Below, piece by piece: positions 1-8,479 of a stretch of DNA of 25,000 nt (position 1 is its first letter; each line of letters starts with the position of its first letter). A program made the translations under genes and the position numbers. This DNA is from Actinidia chinensis (Eukaryota > Streptophyta > Magnoliopsida > Ericales > Actinidiaceae), in NCBI GenBank assembly GCA_009663005.1, contig VIGQ01001655.1, positions 15,001-40,000 on the forward strand, read 5' to 3'. The notes beneath the pieces were generated by a model, which was not told the DNA's origin, made no database searches, and saw nothing but the letters and a program-made list of their open reading frames with translations.

Positions 1-582
1 TCTATGCTTGAAGAATTCTGCATCTTATTAAGTTTGCACCTTAATTTAATTACAACATAGATAATAAATCTTGGGTAATTCACTTTGCACTCTTGAATTT
101 ATGCCTCATTAAATTTCCACATCACAAGGCACTGCCAATACAATAAACTCTCTGAGTTTTTTCTACTTTCTTTCCCCCTTTTTCATTGTTTGAGGACAGC
201 AACCCAATTCTTTTTCACCTTCTTTCTTCTCCTACATAGCAAACCTACTTTTTTCCCCCTCCCTCTCTGTGTTATAAATGAAAGATAGAAATTGAGTGAT
301 TTTTTATAGGGTTTTGATCGAATTTCATTCAAGAACAACGGTGGGGCAATCGATTAAAAAGTAGAAAATGTAAGAGCCGAAAGATATAAAATGTGTCAAA
401 GTTATCTTGAAAAAAAAAAAAAAAAAATAAGAACTAGGCTAGAACTGGAGATTTACCCGTTGGTGTTTCACCTTATCTACTCAATTAATGGATCTTAAAT
501 ATACGTGTCCTTAGAATTCTTTTATTCTGAATTAGTTTTGGGTCATCAAACCATCTATTTGTGAGTCACTTTAAAACCATGG
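1..582. other. AT-rich intergenic DNA, no gene seen
   Basis: This stretch contains poly-A and poly-T runs, for example an A run near 410-427, and no reading frame of note. It lies beyond the 3' end of the minus-strand UGT pseudogene. I see no conserved domain, RNA gene or clear transposon terminus in it. Confidence 0.6.
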
Positions 583-960
583 TTCAACAATCTCCAATCA
601 CTCCTAGATAGATGTGGTGGGTGTCCCATTTTTTTTTCATCGAATTATTTTAATGTTTTCAGCAAGTACAAAATAATGGGTAACTGTACAAAAAATTACA
701 AGAAAAATAATATGACTAACAAAAATTTGGCACGAATAATATGACTAACACATGTGTGGGAGCCAGTTTGTTTGTTTCAACAATCTCCAATCACTCGTAG
801 ACAGACGTAAGTTTAGTGTTTATATTTTGGGTTTGCATCAGATATTATTAAATGTTTTGAGAAGGTACAAAATTTGGAAAACTAATAAAAAGTTGGATTG
901 GAAAAAAATTATTACAAATAAAAATAATTGACTAATATAAAAAAATTATTAATTTTCTAA
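583..960. repeat. Decayed tandem duplication, two units of about 193 bp
   Basis: The string TTCAACAATCTCCAATCACT starts at 583 and again at 776. Both copies continue with a similar order of sub-motifs: an AATGTTTT stretch, then a GTACAAAAT stretch, then an AAT-rich tail. The units have diverged by many substitutions and small indels, so the duplication is old. Inside the first unit a 16-base string AATAATATGACTAACA also occurs twice, near 706 and 736. No protein or known element was recognised. Confidence 0.7.
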
Positions 961-1152
961 GAATACAATAAATTGAAATTTCTAATCTTTGCAAAAGCAG
1001 ACAACAATGAACAATATGGAGTAATTAAACAAATAACATTTATTGTGTGGAACCTTTATATCCATAAATACAACACCAACTTAGCATCCTAGAATAAACA
1101 ACTTAGCGTGAAAAAACGAATTATGCTTCCATTTCCTCCACAAAAGCCCCAA

Positions 1153-1429
1153 GGGGTCGTTTGGCTGGTGGATAAGGAGGGGGATAACTTTTTTTCCCGG
1201 ATAATTTTTCCCCCACTTCGTTTGGCTGGCGGATAAGGAGGTGGATAATTTATGGCCCCGGATAATTTTTCCCCCAGCAGGTGGATAGAGGCGGATAATT
1301 TTGGGTGGACTAGAACCTAACTAAAAGTTATCAGGGGGGATAAGGAGGTGAGGGATAAGAAAAAAAATATATAAATAGAAACAAAATGTATATTTTTATT
1401 TATATATATATATAGAAACAAAATATTTT

Positions 1430-1488
<59 letters not shown>

Positions 1489-1500
1489 TCTACTCTTATT

Positions 1501-1535
<35 letters not shown>

Positions 1536-1622
1536 TTTATCCTCCTCCAAAATTTATCCCCCTCTAAAATTTATCCCCCTCTAAAATTTATCCCCTCCCA
1601 TATCCGCCAGCCAAACGAGCCC
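1153..1622. mobile_element. Tourist/PIF-Harbinger-like MITE inserted in the UGT pseudogene
   Basis: The left end reads GGGGTCGTTTGGCTGG and the reverse complement of the right end reads GGGCTCGTTTGGCTGG. The terminal inverted repeat extends to about 35 bp with roughly five mismatches. The flanking triplets are CAA at 1150-1152 and TAA at 1623-1625, consistent with a 3-bp TAA target duplication of the PIF/Harbinger type carrying one transition. The interior is AT-rich with no transposase, so the element is non-autonomous. The terminal motif is partly duplicated inward, with a second copy starting at 1218. It lies about 30 bp before the original stop codon of the host gene. Superfamily assignment rests on the terminal sequence style and the 3-bp duplication. 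Confidence 0.82.
1157..1278. repeat. 61-bp tandem duplication of the MITE left end
   Basis: TCGTTTGGCTGG followed by a GGATAAGGAGG block starts at 1157 and again at 1218. Both units end in a CCCGGATAATTTTTCCCCC-like block. The subterminal region of the MITE is therefore present twice at its left end only, so the two ends are unequal. Confidence 0.75.
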
Positions 1623-2264
1623 TAAGGTTGATGTCGAGGATCCACCTTCCTTCGTCCATTTCTTAGCATTTCTCTTCAGTTCTTCCCCAACTTCCCCACC
1701 TCCAATAATCACTTCTATACATCTTGTGATCTCATCACCTTCAATAATTCCTTCTTCATTCACTTCCACCCTTACCCCGGTCCTAAACACGTCTTCTATA
1801 AGTTTTGCATTCGTCGGTTGATCTGTAAAGTGTGGGAAACCCACCATCGGAACACCAGAAACCAAACTCTTCAATGTTGAATTCCACCCACAATGCGTGA
1901 AGAAGCATCCCAAAGAATGGTGCGAAAGAACATCAACTTGGGAACACCATGGCACTATCATCCCTAGTTGTTCCAGTTCCTCTGAAAATCTTATCTTATC
2001 TTCATGTTTCTCCCCATTTTCGGTATCCTTGATCACCCACAGGAATGGCCGATGGCTTTTCAACAATCCATGTGCAATCTCCTCCCTTTGTCGCTTAGAT
2101 AACACTACAAAGGGATTGGTTCCAAATGATACATAAACAACTGAATACTGTACCTTCAAATCCAACCACTCAACATAGTCCCATGATTTTTCGAAGTGGT
2201 CACCCCGAAAAGAAGCATCAAAGCTATCTCTTCCATGCAAGAATGGTGATGGGACTAACGGTCC

Positions 2265-2312
2265 AATCGCAATCATATTGTGCTTCTCAATTGCAATCAT
2301 ATTGTGCTTCTC
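2265..2312. repeat. 24-bp tandem duplication inside the UGT pseudogene
   Basis: Bases 2265-2288 and 2289-2312 are identical except for one C/T difference. On the minus strand this doubles the codons for EKHNMIAI, just before the family motif GPLVPS. The junction at 2313 is also out of frame with the upstream codons ending in LESEAL, so a few bases were lost when or after the duplication formed. This is one of several independent disabling lesions in the gene. Confidence 0.9.
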
Positions 2313-2999
2313 ATAAGGCCTCTGATTCTAATGCATCGAAAGTGTTTACATGTATTCTTGTCTTGGATTTTGCAATTGTATCTAGTTGCTCTTCAAATGC
2401 TGGCAGTCCAAATTTGTGTAGCTTGGGTTTGAAGTGACTCTAAAAGGAAGGAAGATCTTGGCGAGTTAGCTGTGGCAGAAATGGTAATCCAATAGAGGAC
2501 GAAGGAGAATCATCACTTATTTTTCTAATGGTATCGCCATAGCCATTGAAGTAAAAGTAGTAGATATCGAAAACAGTGGCCGGTTGGATCCAAAGAACTG
2601 CGGATGAGATGTGAAAGGTGTGTGCCACTTTGTCTGCCCATGTTTGAAGCGTGGTGTATACCAAAACTGTGACGGTTGGCCTTCCTTAGCACTGGCACCG
2701 ATAATTTCTTCAAGGGCTTGTAAACCACGATTCTTGAACTTAGATAGAAAGTGGTCAACGTCGTGAACGTCTTTGACCCCTTCATCATAGCCATCAGAGA
2801 AGGTGTAAATTGATAACGCTTCTAGGGTTAGAGAGATTTGGTGATCATGCGACGATAGACCAAGATGTTTGTGGCTACGGTGACCTTAACCCCAATTCTT
2901 ATTAGGTTTTTGGCGAATTAGAGAGAGGGATTGAGAGACCCAAGCGCTGGAAATATTAAGAGGAGTATGTGGGTGCGCACCATATTGGCGATTCAACTT

Positions 3000-3132
3000 A
3001 AAATAGGGTGACTTGCTTTGAGAAATGAAGAAATGCAAGTGAAATGAGTTGAATAAAGGGGAGTAATTACATGATATAAATAGAGATCGAATTGGAGCTT
3101 ATAAAAGACTGTAAGGGAAAAAATATACAATT
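3000..3132 (-). promoter_or_regulatory. Possible promoter and 5' leader of the dead UGT gene
   Basis: The DNA just upstream of the pseudogene start reads CTATTTATATC on the coding strand at about 3074-3084, roughly 90 bases before the ATG. That spacing would suit a TATA element with a short leader. The motif is weak, no transcript can be seen from sequence, and AT-rich plant DNA produces such strings by chance. Confidence 0.2.
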
Positions 3133-3178
3133 ACGGATTCTAGACTTGCTAAGCAGGCACTGCCACTGAGCTATCGCT
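3133..3178 (-). other. Degenerate tRNA-like fragment (tRNA-Ala-like or SINE head)
   Basis: The minus strand carries TAGCTCAGTGG, an exact match to the internal A-box of eukaryotic tRNA genes, at about 3163-3173. It is followed by TGCTTAGCAAG, which resembles the anticodon arm of plant tRNA-Ala(AGC) with TTAGCAA as the loop. A GAATCC string that could be a T-loop remnant comes only about 10 bases later. The variable region and most of the T arm are missing and the anticodon stem pairs poorly, so this is not a working tRNA. It may be a tRNA pseudogene or the head of a decayed SINE. Confidence 0.4.
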
Positions 3179-3640
3179 ATGAAACAAACTTGGTAGTCTC
3201 TTGCGCCGAAACTCGGTCAAGACACTATCGAACACAGGCACTATCCAAATTAAGGCTACCATTACCTCCGAGTTGTAGCTATTTAGTAAAATTGAAAAAG
3301 TAACTGTGCTAAAATTTGGACGAGGAACAACAGCCAGCGGTGATCCTGAAGCATGACAGGAGACAAAAGATAACTTGCATGGCGAAGATTCTTATGATAG
3401 CCCACATGCTTGGATTGAGGCATCGACAGCATGATGACCAGCTACTAGCCAGGCCATAGGAGCATGGCTGGGTCAGCCGCCTATTCACTGACATAGCAGT
3501 CTGTGCCTCCAAGCACGCGCTGAATTATAGTATGTCTAATGAAATGACAACTGGCACGCGAGTCAAAATATGCACCGAGCTGTGCCATATAAGTTCAGCC
3601 TTTATTTTTTTTAAAGGTATGGGGAATTCAGCCCTAAGAG
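3179..3640. other. GC-richer unrecognised stretch
   Basis: About 3300-3530 is noticeably richer in G and C than its surroundings. The minus strand has an open frame of 67 codons at 3309-3512 with many Cys and Ser residues. It has no motif I recognise, no signal for expression and no family resemblance. It may be a fragment of a repeat or of transferred DNA. I make no protein call. Confidence 0.35.
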
Positions 3641-3644
3641 CACA

Positions 3645-3664
3645 TACTCTCTCTCTCTCTCTTT
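3645..3664. repeat. CT microsatellite
   Basis: A run of CT dinucleotides with a small interruption. On the minus strand it encodes an ERERER string in a chance reading frame. Confidence 0.85.
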
Positions 3665-3963
3665 CTACATACATTATCTGGTCATCTAACTTGACCATCG
3701 GATAGCCATTTTCCGAAAATAGAAAATAGTTTTTCCGGTGGCCAATCTCATTATTTTTGTATCGCATCTAAGATCTAGCTGTTGGTGACTGACTATAGCC
3801 ACCCGCACATCCACAGAATTATCGCAGGTATCTATTCTCGATTTTATTTCTATGGTTTGCTAAACTCACACACCACATAGACTAAGGCATCATGAAGGTG
3901 GTGGTGCGAATTTGAGCAGTTGGGTTTGGGTTCTAGTTTGCCTTGTTTGAAGTCAATTTTAAC

Positions 3964-4130
3964 CACTACATGAAAAATTGCACGTATGGTAGAAGTATAT
4001 GGATCTAACGACCACATGTCATGTCAAATGGCCACCGCCTTCTTTTTAATGAAGTGATACCTTTTAGCAACATTTTCTACCATAGTTGAATAGTATATAG
4101 CGACGCTAATAATCATATCGCCTTGCATCG
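3964..4130 (+). mobile_element. Possible CACTA (En/Spm) element terminus
   Basis: CACTACATGAAAAATTGC at 3964 closely resembles the plant CACTA terminal repeat CACTACAAGAAAA. Further in, near 4105, is a GCGACGCT string, a style common in CACTA subterminal repeats. I could not find a matching inverted end nearby or a 3-bp target duplication, so at best this is one truncated end. The match is short enough that chance remains possible. Confidence 0.35.
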
Positions 4131-4161
4131 TGTTATATTACTAAATTATGGTAATGTTATA

Positions 4162-4391
4162 TATTATGAATGAGGATTTTCTGCAGTAAGAGTAGCAGGA
4201 ACGGCTTTTTGCCTTACAGATGTGGCATACTTTGAGTGGTCACTTGGGTGTTGTTAGTAACACCTAATAAATGCATCTCAGAAAATTTAAGAAATTAATA
4301 ACACTCAAGTGGCCATTCAAAACATGCCACATCTGCAAGGGCTGCAGGAGTTACTGCTACCCTTACTGTACAAAATCTTCATTCATTAATA
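4162..4391. mobile_element. Fold-back MITE with arms of about 95 bp
   Basis: The left arm (about 4162-4256) and right arm (about 4295-4391) are inverted copies of each other. Paired landmarks are GAATGAGGATTTTCTGCAGT against the complement of ACTGTACAAAATCTTCATTC, then AGTAGCAG, CAGATGTGGCAT and the CACTTGGGTGTT region. Identity by eye is about 80%, and a loop of roughly 40 bp separates the arms. The ends are TA-rich, so the target duplication cannot be set reliably, and I do not assign a superfamily. There is no coding capacity. Confidence 0.82.
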
Positions 4392-4429
4392 TTGTCTTGA
4401 TATTTCTTTTATTTTTTAAAAATAAAAAA

Positions 4430-4640
4430 TTCAAACCACCATGCTATTTATATGGGTCCCATCAAAAATAATAGAAACAAATGGTCTTAAATTCATCTAT
4501 ATTTTGAAGAACGAGTCGTATTGCACTTATTTCTCTATATCTTTTTAATCTATCGTACCTTGTCCAAGTGATTCAAATTTTCGGTCCTTTCGTCACAAAT
4601 TGGAATAAACATCTTACGACAACTAGCCTAACATTTGCCA
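4430..4640. repeat. Dispersed repeat with partial copies elsewhere in the window
   Basis: Two segments recur elsewhere. The ATGCTATTT to AAACAAATGGTCTTA stretch (about 4440-4489) resembles 9979-10027. The CTTTCGTCA to TTGGAATAAACAT stretch (about 4587-4613) resembles 11995-12018. The copies are diverged and in the same orientation. They look like pieces of one old repeat family broken up by later insertions. No protein was recognised. Confidence 0.5.
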
Positions 4641-5085
4641 TGAGGTAAAATAAATTTGTGATTACATGTCTTGGGTGAAAGGTGATTAATATCAGCAACT
4701 GCGTAAATACAAGGGAAAGTCTACAGTTATCGAAAATGTTACGAAAATATTATCGATAGCACCAAAACAACGTCGTTTTAGTGTCATCAACAACATTTTA
4801 ATTAACCGTAGCCTTTCCCTATAATACAAAACAATTAGGAGAGCTGGTTGAAAAAACTGCTTTGACAAATTCAATACTATAGGTATCCGACAGACTCGAA
4901 GCCAAAGGGGCAGATTAAATAAATTTTCTTCTTGACAGATAGGTACAAGATTTTAAAATCCCTACTCGATTAAAAGCGAGTAAGGTATGAATATTACAAA
5001 AACTCCACCCGAAATCTGAAGTCTACTTCAACCCAATATGATTTTACTGTAAATTCTATAATAATTATATTAATTACACTTACAT
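4641..5085. other. AT-rich intergenic DNA, nothing identified
   Basis: There is a short palindromic AAAACAACGTCGTTTT near 4765-4780 and otherwise no motif, reading frame or repeat boundary I can support. Confidence 0.55.
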
Positions 5086-5125
<40 letters not shown>

Positions 5126-5154
5126 GTATATGTATATGTATATATATATATATA
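5086..5154. repeat. TA microsatellite with TATATG variants
   Basis: A long run of TA dinucleotides contains four interspersed TATATG units in its middle. This is a simple sequence repeat that is likely to vary in length between individuals. Confidence 0.95.
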
Positions 5155-5610
5155 TGTTAAGATAAACATTTCAAGAATAATTTATACACTCCTTTTTTAT
5201 CCAATTGCACTCCTTTTTATATTTATGGTCATTAACTAATTAATTACTGACTACAATTTCCTTTTGTAAGTACGATTTCACAAAAAAAAGGTTTAAAAAA
5301 CCTGATTCCTTTACCAAGCTAAAGTATTAAGTTTGCCAAAAATTAACTCTCGTAATATTAATGGGTTCAAAGTATATAAATACTTAGAATTTTTAAAATT
5401 AACACTTAATTATTTTCTTTCTGGAAAGATTCATTTTATCTCCTTATAGTTTAAGCCTTGTGCAAATTTTTAATACCTTGATTCTTAATTATTTTTATCT
5501 TATTATAGTAATAAAAATATATAAATACACTTGTAAAATATTGTAAATTTTTAAAATTTTTACGATAACATAATTTTTATTTGAAAATAATTTCTAATAA
5601 AATAGAACAG
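5155..5610. other. AT-rich intergenic DNA, nothing identified
   Basis: The stretch is very AT-rich with short T and A runs. I see no coding frame, terminal repeat or RNA gene. Confidence 0.55.
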
Positions 5611-5890
5611 AAAATTGGACACATGTTCCACTTGTGGGACACATGTCAATTATACGTGGAATGAGCACGTGGAATCAGAGACACATATTAGTGGTGGCTC
5701 ACCACCAAACCCATCAACTAAGCCCAATTTATGGACTTAACTTGCTTAAGAAAGGAAGGGGAGAAAGAAAGAAAGAGGAAAAGAGAAGAGAGACAGAGAA
5801 TTCGGCGGAGAGAGAGGAAAAGAAAAAAAAAGAGGTCTGAGAGAATGAGGAAGGAGAAAAGAAAGAAAAATAAAACAGTGAAAAACTCAA
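5611..5890 (+). other. Promoter-like or LTR-like segment with a purine tract
   Basis: GGACACATGT occurs at 5618 and again at 5637, followed by two ACGTGG strings (near 5655 and 5669) of G-box type. A strongly purine-rich tract of about 125 bases, mostly G and A, then runs from about 5750 to 5875. Plant LTRs often combine such short direct repeats, ACGTG elements and a GA-rich leader, so a decayed solo LTR is possible. I cannot find both LTR ends. Lys/Arg/Glu-rich frames across the tract follow from its base composition. Confidence 0.35.
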
Positions 5891-6189
5891 TACCAAAAAT
5901 CGATTCCGTTTTCTATGAGGTAAATCAATGTCTCTCATTTTCTTCGAAGATTTCTTTTATTTTGAGCCCTATTATTAAAAATCATGTCTAGAATGATTTA
6001 ACCTTCCAAATATCTAAAATACCTCATACACCTCTCTACAGCAAAATTGCATATAGGTCGATATATTATTTATTCACTGAATCAACAGTTATTATTTTGA
6101 TTATAACTTATTCATATAATCATTCGAGTTGCTTATAATATATATTTTAAATAATTACAACTTTGATTTAAAATGTTTTTTTTCCTAAC

Positions 6190-6490
6190 TCAGAGGTTGG
6201 GTGGCCTAACACAGGCTTGGAATTCATAAGGAAATCATTGGGCTTTTTTTTTTTTCAACTAGATCGGTAGAGCTTTTTATGACCAGTAGAAGATCACTTA
6301 ACATATATTTTGATCTGTACCTATCGAACTATTTTTTTGACCAGTATAGCTTTTTTCCCGACTGTAGAATAATGTTGTTCCCGATCGTAGAAGAATTCCA
6401 GTTTAAGCTATTATTTTGACTTGACCGCTAGAGCTTTTCCATGACCAGTTTGAGGTTGATAGATTTTAACTTTTTGCCAAACCTGTTTGG
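6190..6490. repeat. Degenerate short-motif repeat field, GACCRGTAGAGC type
   Basis: A motif of the form GACC(A/G)GTAGAGC, often followed by a T run, recurs roughly every 25 to 40 bases with many substitutions. Examples are ATCGGTAGAGC, GACCAGTAGAAG, GACCAGTATAGC, GACTGTAGAA, GATCGTAGAAG and GACCGCTAGAGC. The copies are too diverged to form a regular satellite. Two other fields in this window, with different motifs, have the same layout (7528-8325 and 20110-20375). Confidence 0.6.
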
Positions 6491-6845
6491 GCTAGTCCCC
6501 GGCCCATTCTCTACCAGCATACTTATTCGCATTGAAATATTTAAATAAAAGTTCTAACCGTATCTTTTCTTTACTTAAGGTTTGTAATAATAAGTAAAAA
6601 TCATCGCCCAATTTAGATTAAATAAAAAATACAAAAAAATATAATTACAATTAGATTAAAAAACATGTTTTATACAAAAATATATTTCTAAATTTTTTTA
6701 AAATGATTCTTCTAGTTATGAAAAGTATACTTGTTGCCCAAAAGGCAACTTCAAAAGGAGTGAATGAGTTTTTTAAATATTTAGAGGGCTTAATTAAATA
6801 CATCTAATTAATAAAACAGTGATCAAATTAATGCAATGTAAATAT
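6491..6845. other. AT-rich intergenic DNA, nothing identified
   Basis: No coding frame, terminal repeat or RNA gene could be supported in this stretch. Confidence 0.55.
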
Positions 6846-7119
6846 CAAATAAATTAAGAAATAAGAATGCTACCAGATTTACCGAGGTTTTTAACTAAAC
6901 GTGTGTCTATGTCTCCTGAGACATCCGCAAAATCTCTTCCACTATTGCCACTTAAAAATTACATGGGGGGGTGGTGGTCTTGATTTATCAAGTGCTCTCA
7001 GCTCACTTTTACACAAAAACTTATCATAAGTTCTCAAGTGGTGTTGGTCCAAAATCTACTTAATCTTCAATGTTTTAATCCACGGTACATTCAAACTTAT
7101 AATATACAGTGTTTTAAGA

Positions 7120-7233
7120 AAATTTAATTTTTTGGCACTCCAAAATTTAATTTTTGCACTCAAAAATTTAATTTTGGCACGCAAAAAAATAAGAGTGCAA
7201 AAATCAAATTTTAGAGTGCAAAAATCAATTTCC
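7120..7233. mobile_element. Small fold-back element, about 114 bp
   Basis: The left arm (7120-7162) contains GGCACTCCAAAATTTAATTT and then TTTTTGCACTC. The right arm (7191-7233) contains GAGTGCAAAAATCAAATTTT and then GAGTGCAAAAATCAATTT, which are their reverse complements. The whole can fold into one long hairpin with a short AT-rich loop. The arm sequence resembles that of the fold-back element at 10219-10348, so the two probably belong to one family. Confidence 0.7.
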
Positions 7234-7527
7234 GTGTGAGGTTGTATACATATAAAACAAACTTTCTAACTAGAGTGGATAAGATTGGAATAGCTCAATA
7301 AATGCTCCACTTGAAGACCGAAGGAATTTTTTTAAAAGGTAGCTTCAAAGCTCTTTGATATCAATGCAATGCAATGGGTTTATGTCTCTTATTTATAATG
7401 CCTTTGGATTCTTGTTAAAAGGCTTGAAGTTCTTACTACGCTGTTTGTGGTAGTGTTAGATTATTTAAATAACTAGTTCAACACCTCTACGTTCAAAAAC
7501 TAGCTGTTCGGTGTTGCCCACGTTTAC

Positions 7528-8325
7528 CCATGTGTCGCACTTTTGAACTTTTTTAGGTTTTATGTGTCCGACATCTCAAAACAATGTGTCGACACCTTCT
7601 ATGTTGTCTGAGCTTCCTGATTTCTTGTGTTGACACTTCATTAATATATGTTGACACTTCGAGCCTTCATTCTTTTTGAACACACTATCTTCATGTCTCG
7701 ACACTTCAAAGTCATGTTGTATCGACACTTAATCATCAATCTTCAAAAATTTGGTCTTTGTCTCTATGTGACGATACCTTAAGTTCTTTCGGCACTATCT
7801 TAATGTGCTGACACCTAAAGGATGTGTTGACACTTCACATTCAGATTGTTCATTGTCCGTATGTGTTGACTATTTCATCTGATGTGTCGACACATATATT
7901 TTCAGATTTAAATCTTTACTCACTATCCACATGTGTCGACACCTTAACCCGATGTGTTGATACTTTATATCTAGATTCAAGTTTGATATTTTCATGTGTC
8001 GATTCTTCAACCAGATGTATCGACACTTTTAATCAATTATTTGGATAGTGTCTTTATGTGTCGACACCTCAATAGCTATGTCGACACATCTTGCCCAGAA
8101 TATAAATCTTTATTTTCCTTGGTCATTTGAGCATTGATCAATTCAAGTTCTTTAAAATGTCTTCTCTTTAAATATATGCAATCTTCAAAGTCTTCAATCC
8201 AATGAAATTCATAACTTCCTCCATTTACCTAAAACTTTTTCCTCAAATTCTTAAAGATAACTTCAAAGGTGTTCATACTACAACCACATGATCATGTGTC
8301 GACACATCTACCCAGAAAGTTTGAC
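7528..8325. repeat. Short-motif repeat field, ATGTGTCGACAC type
   Basis: About twenty degenerate copies of ATGTGTCGACACTTCA are spread over 800 bases. The core TGTCGACA is a perfect palindrome. Copies often come in pairs separated by CTTCAACCNG-like spacers. A longer period of about 65 bp is visible at 7928-8060, where three successive units start with CATGTGTCGA or TATGTGTCGA. Other good copies are near 7588, 7890, 8057 and 8295. A 74-codon open frame at 7824-8048 is only this repeat translated, giving CVDT strings. The origin is probably non-coding retrotransposon DNA. Confidence 0.85.
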
Positions 8326-8479
8326 TTTGCAAGACTTCACTAATTTTACTTCATCAGAATATCTGACCTAATGAATAATTAAAACAAGACAGAATCTTCA
8401 CATTAATAGATCATTAGACTACTAACACAACGTTTTGTTATCATCAAAATTGAGGCATTGAGTCAGCACAATACCTTGC

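Larger units (their letters stand above)
1121..2983 (-). pseudogene. UGT75-like UDP-glycosyltransferase pseudogene, interrupted by a MITE
   Basis: Intact members of this family are cytosolic enzymes that move glucose from UDP-glucose to small acceptors such as flavonoids, hormones or carotenoid acids. The start codon at 2983-2981 opens MVRTHILLLIFPALGSLNP, matching the UGT N-terminus, but the catalytic His of the usual PAQGHINP motif is Ser. A TAA at 2918-2920 replaces a Gln codon. Frame breaks occur near 2830 (at KSL/TLEAL), near 2673 (one base missing before VTVLVYT) and near 2313. A TAG lies at 2440-2442. The segment LWIQPATVFDIYYFYFNGYG is typical of UGT75. The PSPG box (about 1813-1944) runs from WCSQVDVLSH through THCGWNST to FTDQ, but the conserved Glu after HCGWNST is Lys. 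After KEGGSSTSTL the frame runs into the MITE; beyond it AFVEEMEA and a TAA at 1121-1123 restore the family-like end. No intron is needed, as is usual for UGT75. The family call is firm; the acceptor cannot be inferred. Confidence 0.93.
6850..8475 (-). mobile_element. Probable decayed LTR-retrotransposon non-coding region
   Basis: Two flanking signals resemble those around non-coding parts of plant LTR retrotransposons. One is GATTTACCGAGGTTTTTAAC with following text near 6877-6920, similar to the ACGTGGTTCGG-type conserved block. The other is TTTTGTTATCATCAAAAT near 8434-8451. Between them lie a short-motif repeat field and a small fold-back element, and no gag or pol motif is visible. GATATCAAAGAGC on the minus strand near 7349-7361 is loosely like a primer-binding site complementary to initiator tRNA-Met, but it is imperfect. 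The assignment is by general resemblance only. Confidence 0.35.

Noticed and set aside
1897..2437. Plus-strand open frames across the UGT region
   Set aside because: They are antisense shadows of the UGT pseudogene, whose minus-strand frames match the family.
4271..4471. 66-codon open frame
   Set aside because: It lies on the right arm of the fold-back element and has no domain.
5731..5991. Lys/Arg/Glu-rich open frame on the plus strand and a Phe/Ser-rich frame on the minus strand
   Set aside because: Both are translations of a GA-rich tract. They overlap in different frames and have no domain.
7528..8325. CRISPR-like spaced repeats
   Set aside because: The motif is short, degenerate and irregularly spaced, and the context is plant nuclear DNA.
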